Origin: Candidatus Sumerlaeota bacterium
Lineage (GTDB): Bacteria; Sumerlaeota; Sumerlaeia; JADFCT01
Length of the DNA stretch: 7,252 bases
Assembly (NCBI GenBank): GCA_017161665.1
Contig: JADFCT010000194.1
Coordinates: forward strand, 1-7,252
Direction: 5' to 3'
The notes under the pieces were generated by a model, which had not been told where the DNA came from, ran no database searches, and saw nothing but the letters and a program-made list of their open reading frames with translations. Shown one piece after another: positions 1-5,200 of this stretch. The position numbers were made by a program, and so were the translations under genes. Within the stretch, counting starts at the first letter, position 1; each line of letters begins with the position of its first letter.

Positions 1-108
1 CAGGAGCGGATATTCCTCCATGGCCGAGGCCACGATCTTGCCCGCTTCGTCGATCAGGATCGCCTTCGTCCCCGAGGTCCCTATGTCCAGTCCCAAAAGG
101 TATGCCAT
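1..108 (-). CDS. xylB: FGGY-family carbohydrate kinase, xylulokinase-like (N-terminal fragment)
   Basis: Only the first 36 codons are in the window; the gene continues past the left edge. The reverse complement from position 108 reads MAYLLGLDIGTSGTKAILID and then EAGKIVASAMEEYPLL. The stretch LGLDIGTSGTKA (residues 5-16, with Asp8) is the phosphate-1 ATP-binding loop of the ASKHA/FGGY kinase fold. The GTSGTK form and the following D-x-x-G-x-I-x-A-S-x-x-x-x-Y-P-L pattern are what xylulokinases show; glycerol kinases usually read DQGTTSSR here. These enzymes phosphorylate a pentulose or related sugar in the cytoplasm using ATP. An AGGAGG ribosome binding site lies 9 nt before the ATG and supports this start. 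The gene follows the sulfatase on the same strand after a 242-nt gap, so co-transcription is possible but not shown. Related FGGY kinases for other sugars cannot be excluded from the N-terminus alone; the gene symbol is tentative. Confidence 0.88.
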   Translation of the reverse strand, partial: MAYLLGLDIGTSGTKAILIDEAGKIVASAMEEYPLL

Positions 109-117
109 TTTCCTTGT

Positions 118-123
118 CCTCCT
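118..123 (-). promoter_or_regulatory. Ribosome binding site of the sugar kinase
   Basis: CCTCCT on the plus strand is AGGAGG on the coding strand, a full Shine-Dalgarno match 9 nt upstream of the ATG at 108. It fixes the kinase start. Confidence 0.85.
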
Positions 124-128
124 GAATA

Positions 129-139
129 GTGTTCAACAC
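129..139. promoter_or_regulatory. Short palindrome GTGTTCAACAC upstream of the kinase, possible operator
   Basis: Perfect 5-bp arms around one central base, starting 6 bp upstream of the AGGAGG of the sugar kinase. Sugar-kinase genes are often controlled by LacI- or GntR-type repressors that bind short palindromes, and the position would suit a repressor. A palindrome this short can occur by chance and no regulator is visible in the window, so this is only a suggestion. Confidence 0.2.
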
Positions 140-166
140 GCTTTGTCACAATGAACGCAGCCACTA

Positions 167-281
167 GTACTGCGTCAACCCTCATCTGTCGGATTCTGGG
201 AGCGCGGGCATCTTGCCCGCATACAGTCGAGTCGCCTGCGTTCTTTTGGAGCAACCCGCCACTTCAAAAATGACGCAGTAC
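167..281. repeat. 115-bp segment bounded by 11-bp inverted repeats (MITE-like or dispersed intergenic repeat)
   Basis: GTACTGCGTCA at 167-177 and its exact reverse complement TGACGCAGTAC at 271-281 bound a segment with no convincing gene. A GC-rich hairpin (204-220) lies inside. The arrangement, terminal inverted repeats around a short non-coding core placed between two genes, is what small non-autonomous elements or dispersed intergenic repeats look like. I see no clear target-site duplication on the flanks, which weakens the transposon reading. It could also be a folded region of the sulfatase-kinase transcript. Confidence 0.4.
204..220. repeat. GC-rich hairpin GCGGGCA-TCT-TGCCCGC
   Basis: Perfect 7-bp arms with a 3-base loop. 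On the minus strand, which is the coding strand of both neighbours, it is GCGGGCAAGATGCCCGC. No T-run follows on either strand, so it is not a standard intrinsic terminator. It could reduce read-through or protect the 3' end of the sulfatase mRNA, or be the core of a dispersed palindromic repeat. Confidence 0.5.
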
Positions 282-350
282 GAGTTGTATCCATTAATAT
301 GGCCAGGGGGAACTCCTTCGAGCATTTTTTCTTATACATGCCCCAGCCGT

Positions 351-1796
351 TCAGTCGATTGTGTGTCCTTTGAATCCGATAGTGGGATCCAGTATCCTGC
401 CTTGTCGGGGTGGGGTATGGGATTTTTCGGCGAAGGCTTTCATCTTTTCGAGGATTTCAGGATGCAGATCGGCAATATTGCTATTTTCCCCCAAGTCTTT
501 GCTCAGGTCATAAAGTTCAAATGTTTTTGCATGCGATGGCTGAATCAGTTTCCATGTTCCCATCCGCACAGCCCGGCTTCGGCCATCTTCCCAGTATAAA
601 ATGGAATGCTGCTTTTGCCGGCTCTGCTTCTCTCCTGTCAGTGTTGGCGCAATCGAAATCCCATCTGTTTTTATTGTCAGTTCCACGTTGGCCAGCTCGG
701 CCAGCGTCGGCATGATGTCGGGGAAATAACCCAAATGATCGGACACGGTTCCGGGCTGGATATGTCCCGGCCAGCGCGCCATGAAGGGAATGCGCAATCC
801 CCCTTCGTAAAAGTTCCCCTTTCCTCCACGAAAACATTCTCCGGTTTTCGGATTCAGGTTTGGCGCAAGATAGCCGTTGGGGTGTCTGGGATTCTTAAAA
901 TAGGGCTGGCCGCCATTGTCACCACTCACGAAAACGATGGTCTTCTGATCGATATTCAGTTCCTTGAGCAAATCCATGATTTGCCCAATCTGCCGATCCA
1001 CCATTTCGACCATGGCGGCATACATTTGCGCGTCCTTTTCCCCACGCTGGTTTGTGGCGTCCCATTCTTCGGATTTGTACTTTTGCCAGGCGGGTTCATC
1101 TTCCGGCATCCCCCATAAACCGTGGGGAGGCGTCCAGGGCATATAGGCAAAAAAGGGGCGATCTTTGTTCTCCCTGATAAAGTTCAATCCCTCCTGGAAT
1201 ATCAAATAATGGGAAAAAGTCTCTTCTTTCTGAAAGTCTCCCGTATTCCCTTTCAGGTATTCCTTCTGACCATTGCGAATCAAATATCTGGGGTAATAAC
1301 TATGGGCATGGACCTGGTGATAATATCCATAAAATATGTCAAATCCGTGTTTTTCCGGGACTCCGGTTGTGCCAACATCGCCAAGGCCCCATTTGCCAAA
1401 TCCCCCGGTGACGTATCCTGCCTTTTTGAGGATTTCCGCAATCGTCACGTCTTCTTGCCTGAGGGCCGCGCCTCCCCCATTACTGCGAATCGTGGTATGC
1501 CCCGCATGAAGGCCAGTCATCAAGGCGCTCCGGGTTGGCGCGCAGACATTTCCTCCAGCCAAAAACTGGGTGAAACGCATTCCCTCGGTCGCCAATTTGT
1601 CGATATTGGGTGTGGCCAAGATGGGATGTCCCATCAAGGACCACTCGAAATAGCCCCATTCGTCCAGCATGATGAAGACAATGTTCGGTTTGCCCGGTTG
1701 CTTTTGCTGAGCCATTCCCCCGTTTGGCATTGCCAGGAAGAACCCAAGCGCCACGGCAAGAAAAAGGTGTGGGAAGTTGGAACAATCCAGTCGCAT
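351..1796 (-). CDS. Secreted S1-family sulfatase (arylsulfatase A type)
   Basis: A complete 481-residue sulfatase, a usual length for the family. It should hydrolyse sulfate esters, probably on a sulfated polysaccharide, outside the cytoplasm. Residues 1-29 form a signal peptide with a hydrophobic stretch at about 11-23 and likely cleavage after GGMA. The catalytic signature CAPTRSALMTG starts at Cys85, which must be converted to formylglycine, with Arg89. Other active-site pieces are Asp45 in the first metal motif, GKWGLG at 134-139 with Lys135, the HAHSYYPRYL segment at 163-172, His225 in TPPH, SGDNGG at 291-296 (Asp293 and Asn294, metal ligands) and GKGNFYEGGLR at 325-335 with Lys326. The C-terminal subdomain with RMGTWKLI and ELYDLSKD is present. 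The first metal motif is LDEWGY rather than the usual DD-x-G. A GGAGG site 7 nt upstream supports the start. The substrate cannot be told from the sequence. Confidence 0.95.
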   Translation of the reverse strand: MRLDCSNFPHLFLAVALGFFLAMPNGGMAQQKQPGKPNIVFIMLDEWGYFEWSLMGHPILATPNIDKLATEGMRFTQFLAGGNVCAPTRSALMTGLHAGHTTIRSNGGGAALRQEDVTIAEILKKAGYVTGGFGKWGLGDVGTTGVPEKHGFDIFYGYYHQVHAHSYYPRYLIRNGQKEYLKGNTGDFQKEETFSHYLIFQEGLNFIRENKDRPFFAYMPWTPPHGLWGMPEDEPAWQKYKSEEWDATNQRGEKDAQMYAAMVEMVDRQIGQIMDLLKELNIDQKTIVFVSGDNGGQPYFKNPRHPNGYLAPNLNPKTGECFRGGKGNFYEGGLRIPFMARWPGHIQPGTVSDHLGYFPDIMPTLAELANVELTIKTDGISIAPTLTGEKQSRQKQHSILYWEDGRSRAVRMGTWKLIQPSHAKTFELYDLSKDLGENSNIADLHPEILEKMKAFAEKSHTPPRQGRILDPTIGFKGHTID

Positions 1797-1803
1797 TGTT
1801 TGG

Positions 1804-1808
1804 CCTCC
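1804..1808 (-). promoter_or_regulatory. Ribosome binding site of the sulfatase
   Basis: CCTCC on the plus strand is GGAGG on the coding strand, 7 nt before the ATG at 1796. It settles the sulfatase start in favour of the version with a full signal peptide. Confidence 0.8.
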
Positions 1809-1831
1809 GAATGGGCATTAGTGACCTAAAA

Positions 1832-1845
1832 GGCTTTCGAAAGCC
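1832..1845. promoter_or_regulatory. Perfect 14-bp palindrome in the sulfatase leader
   Basis: GGCTTTCGAAAGCC is fully self-complementary and lies 35-49 nt upstream of the sulfatase ATG. Read as minus-strand RNA, the stem can be extended by two G-U and two A-U pairs because AAGG precedes it and UUUU follows it. It could therefore be an operator in DNA or an attenuator-like hairpin in the leader RNA. Function is inferred from symmetry and position only. Confidence 0.4.
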
Positions 1846-1864
1846 CCTTCACTCATATCGAAAG

Positions 1865-1893
1865 AGCGTAAATTGGATGGCGCCGATAGTCAA
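1865..1893 (-). promoter_or_regulatory. Weak candidate sigma-70-type promoter for the sulfatase
   Basis: On the minus strand TTGACT (1893-1888) is a 5/6 match to the -35 box, followed after 17 bp by TACGCT (1870-1865), only a 3/6 match to the -10 box. Position and spacing fit, the -10 is poor. If used, transcription would begin just upstream of the palindrome at 1832-1845, placing that palindrome in the 5' leader. Confidence 0.28.
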
Positions 1894-2045
1894 GGGGCAT
1901 GTGAAAAACCGCAGGGATAGTGGGCTTTCTGACAAAACGTGGACCCTTGATGTGGCCCAAGCTATCGGAAATTATGGTGAAATGCGCCGGCACAAAATCT
2001 GAAAGAGAATGAAGCGTCGGTATTCCGTGTTTGATGGACAAAGGG

Positions 2046-2074
2046 TTGCCTTTATGGACTTTTTAAGCTATAAT
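2046..2074 (+). promoter_or_regulatory. Sigma-70-type promoter of the large CotH gene
   Basis: TTGCCT (2046-2051), a 4/6 match to the -35 box, is followed after exactly 17 bp by TATAAT (2069-2074), a perfect -10 box. The expected start of transcription is near 2081, giving a leader of roughly 60 nt before the chosen ATG at 2142. Two TGATAAC copies follow directly downstream. Confidence 0.65.
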
Positions 2075-2087
2075 GCCTTTGGTAAGT

Positions 2088-2104
2088 TGATAACACATGA
2101 TAAC
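2088..2104. repeat. Direct repeat TGATAAC x2, 10-bp period
   Basis: TGATAAC occurs at 2088-2094 and again at 2098-2104, one helical turn apart and just downstream of the predicted transcription start. This spacing would suit a repressor binding one face of the DNA, but two 7-bp copies are weak evidence. Confidence 0.3.
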
Positions 2105-2141
2105 TGGAAGAAAAAAGCCAATGGGGATGAGGCGATTGACC

Positions 2142-2222
2142 ATGACTGATACTTTTATGAAGCGCGCCATCCTGATCTACTGTGTTTTGTGGGCCTTGCT
2201 TGGGGCCCCCCATGGGCAGGGA
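2142..2222 (+). other. Signal peptide of the CotH protein
   Basis: Residues 1-27: a short polar start, Lys7-Arg8, a hydrophobic core AILIYCVLWALLGA (9-22) and a small-residue cleavage site GQG before Gln28. No lipobox cysteine sits at the cleavage site, so ordinary Sec export rather than lipoprotein attachment is expected. Confidence 0.75.
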
Positions 2223-5200
2223 CAGATCATCAGTGAGTTTATGGCTATCAATAATTCAACCCTGTTTGATGAAGATGGCGACGCGTCGGATTGGATCGAG
2301 ATCTATAATCCGGAGTCAACCGCCATGGACATGGAAGGGTATTATCTGACGGACGATCCGGACAACCTTTCCCAATGGCGTTTTCCAGCCATTCAGATAC
2401 CGTCCGGCGGATTCCTGGTTCTCTTTGCGTCTGGAAAGGATCGACGCAATCCTGCCGGTAAACTTCATACCAATTTCAAATTATCGAGCGAAGGGGAATA
2501 CCTGGGCCTGATCCGTCCTGATGGAGTCACTGTGGAGTACGAATATGCGCCCCGGTTTCCCGAACAGGTCACGGATATTTCCTACGGGAAAGGGGAGTTT
2601 TCGGAAACGACTCTGGTGGGTGAGGGAGATACCTTACGCTTTCGTATCCCGGGCATCGGCGAAGCGGATGCGACCTGGACCGCTCCGGATTATGACGATT
2701 CGGCGTGGAGCCCGGGGAAGATGGGCCTGGGCTTTGCGCCCATTCCGCGGACGGGTCTCGTTTCCCACTGGACCTTTGATGTCGATGGCGCAGACATGGC
2801 CGGGAACAACGACGGGATCCTTAAAAACGGGGCGTCGATTACAAACGAGGCCAGCGTCGGGGCCGGGGCTTTGTCGCTCGACGGAGTCAATGATTACGTG
2901 AGTTTAGGCGATCCGGTATCTCTTCAGATTGAAGGGGAGATTACGATCACGGCCTGGATTCGGACCGCCGTCACCGGCGGTATTCGCTACATTGTGGCCA
3001 AAGGCTACAACACATCGCCGAACGGCGAAATCTACCTTCGCCTCAGTGGGGATCTCTATGAAATGGGCGTCTGGGACGGAAGCAATGCCGCCGCCTCTGG
3101 CGCAGGGGCTGGAGCCGACGTGGACCAGTGGACACATCTGGCGGGACTCTATGATGGAGCGAACTGGAAGCTCTACCGAAATGGCGTTCTCATCCAGTCC
3201 ACGGCGTCAACCCAGGGGGCCATCCCCGTTGGAATGGGGTGGGGGATCGGAGGGCGGGCCGATGGTAGTGTTCGCTTCTTTGGCGGACAAATTGACGATG
3301 TCTATATTTTCAATCGCGCTCTGAGTGAAAGTGATATCTGGCAAATCTATAACGGGAGCGGCCCCGGGGCCCAAACCAATGTGAGCGATGAGATGCTGGG
3401 CGTGAACACATCCGCCTGGACACGGAGTCGTTTTTCCATCGAGGATCCCACTTTCTACAATGGGCTGCTGCTGAAGGTTCGCTATGAAGACGGATTTGTT
3501 GCATTTCTCAACGGTTGGGAAATTGCCCGGGGCAATGCCCCCGCCTCCCTCGACTGGAACAGCGCCGCCGCATCTGACCGTCCAGAAAATATGACAGGCG
3601 TCATCGAAACGTTCCAGTTGGAAAATGCCATTGGATACCTTCAGGCGGGTCCCAATGTCCTTGCCGTCCAAGGACTCAACGACTCTGCCCATGACGAGAA
3701 TTTCCTGATATCCACCGAACTGACCGGCGCCCTGGACGCTACGGTAGGCCAGTATTATGTAACGGCCACGCCGGGCGCCTTCAATCAGGAAGGGGCCTTG
3801 GGTGTGGTGGGGATGCCGGATTTCAGCCATGGCAGCGGCAGCTACAATTCGACTTTCAATGTCACTCTCTCCTGCCCAACCGATGGCGCTTGGATCCGTT
3901 ACACCCTCAACGGCGAGGAACCAACCGAAACAACAGGTGAATTCTATACTTTTCCCATCAACATCTATCAATCGCAGGTGATCCGGGCTATTGCCTATAA
4001 ACCGGGGTGGGCGTCGAGCCGAATTGCCACGAAATCCTACCTGTTCCTTAATAGTGTCGTCAACCAACCGACTCTTCCCTCGGGCTTTCCAGCCTATTGG
4101 GATACCTATAATGGCAGTTCTCATGTTCCCGGCGACTACGAAATGGATCCGTTCATCAAAAATCACTCGACTTGGGGAACTCAGCTGATACCGAGTCTTC
4201 AATCCCTGCCTATCATGTCCATCGTCACCGCCAACGACAATCTTTTCGATGCGCAAATCGGGATATACTCAAATCCGGAGCAAAGTGGACCCGCCTGGGA
4301 ACGGCCGGCTTATGCCGAATGGATTGAATCCGATGGTACTGTGGGATTTGGCGTCGACGCCGGTCTTCGGATCCAGGGTGGTTGGTTCCGAAATCCCGAC
4401 AATAATCAGAAGCATTCGCTTCGCCTGCTTTTCAAGACGCAATACGGCCCGTCGAAATTACGTTACAACCTCTTTGACTGGAGTGAACGAACGATCCCGA
4501 GCTTCGACACCATTACTCTCCGGGCCAACGCGAATGATGGATATTCCTGGGCCGGTCACAGTGAGGTTCAGTTTATCCGTGATGAATTTGGCCGTCGTTC
4601 TCAACTGGCGCTCGGACACCCTTCCGGTCATGGGACCTTTGGCCATCTCTTTATCAATGGCCTGTACTGGGGATTTTTTAATCCTGTCGAACGGCCTGCC
4701 GCCGCATTCGCCGCCCGATACTTTGGCGGCGATAAAGAGGAGTGGGACGCCTTGAACTCCGGAGCGGCTATTGATGGAACCACTACCGCATGGAATGCTC
4801 TGTTGAGTCAGTGCCGGGCGGGTCTGGCCTCAGACGCGGCCTATCAGAAAGTGCAGGGTAATAATCCGGACGGAACGAATCGCACGGATTATGAATGCTA
4901 TATTGATATTGATAACTATATCGACTACATGATCTGCAACCTGTGGGTCGGTAACAGCGACTGGCCATTTAAGAACTGGTATGCCGCTCGACGCCGGGTG
5001 GACAGCACGGGTTTCAAATTCTTCATGTGGGACGCCGAATGGGCGCTTTTGATGAACTCCGGTTTGAATACGGATCGAACAGAAGATGTCCGGGGGGTGG
5101 CCGAACCCTATGGGGCTTTGCGAGCCAATGCCGAATTTCGTCTGCGCTTCGCCGATCATGTGCGAAAGCACTTGTTCCACGATGGCGCCATGACCACCGA

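Larger units (their letters stand above)
1797..2141. other. Divergent intergenic region
   Basis: This 345-bp stretch separates the leftward sulfatase from the rightward CotH protein and should hold the promoters of both. It contains the sulfatase ribosome binding site and leader palindrome, the weak sulfatase promoter and the strong rightward promoter at 2046-2074. A 7-bp inverted pair, CCGATAG at 1883-1889 and CTATCGG at 1962-1968, is also present but may be chance. Short open frames here encode nothing I recognise. Confidence 0.7.

Noticed and set aside
204..220. Intrinsic terminator for the sulfatase
   Set aside because: The hairpin is good but no T-run follows on the minus strand, so I annotate it only as a hairpin.
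213..599. 128-residue open frame on the plus strand crossing the sulfatase 3' end
   Set aside because: Mostly antisense to the sulfatase, starts inside the hairpin segment and has no ribosome site or family pattern.
1122..1829. 235-residue open frame on the plus strand
   Set aside because: Antisense to the sulfatase N-terminal half, which is certain. The translation looks like random shadow sequence.
1853..2041. 62-residue open frame on the minus strand in the divergent intergenic region
   Set aside because: No recognisable domain, no clear ribosome site, and it occupies the expected promoter region of the sulfatase.
3207..4256. 349-residue open frame on the minus strand
   Set aside because: It lies wholly antisense to the CotH protein, whose frame shows recognisable LamG, jelly-roll and chitobiase-like domains there. 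Its own translation shows no family pattern, and it has no good ribosome site.
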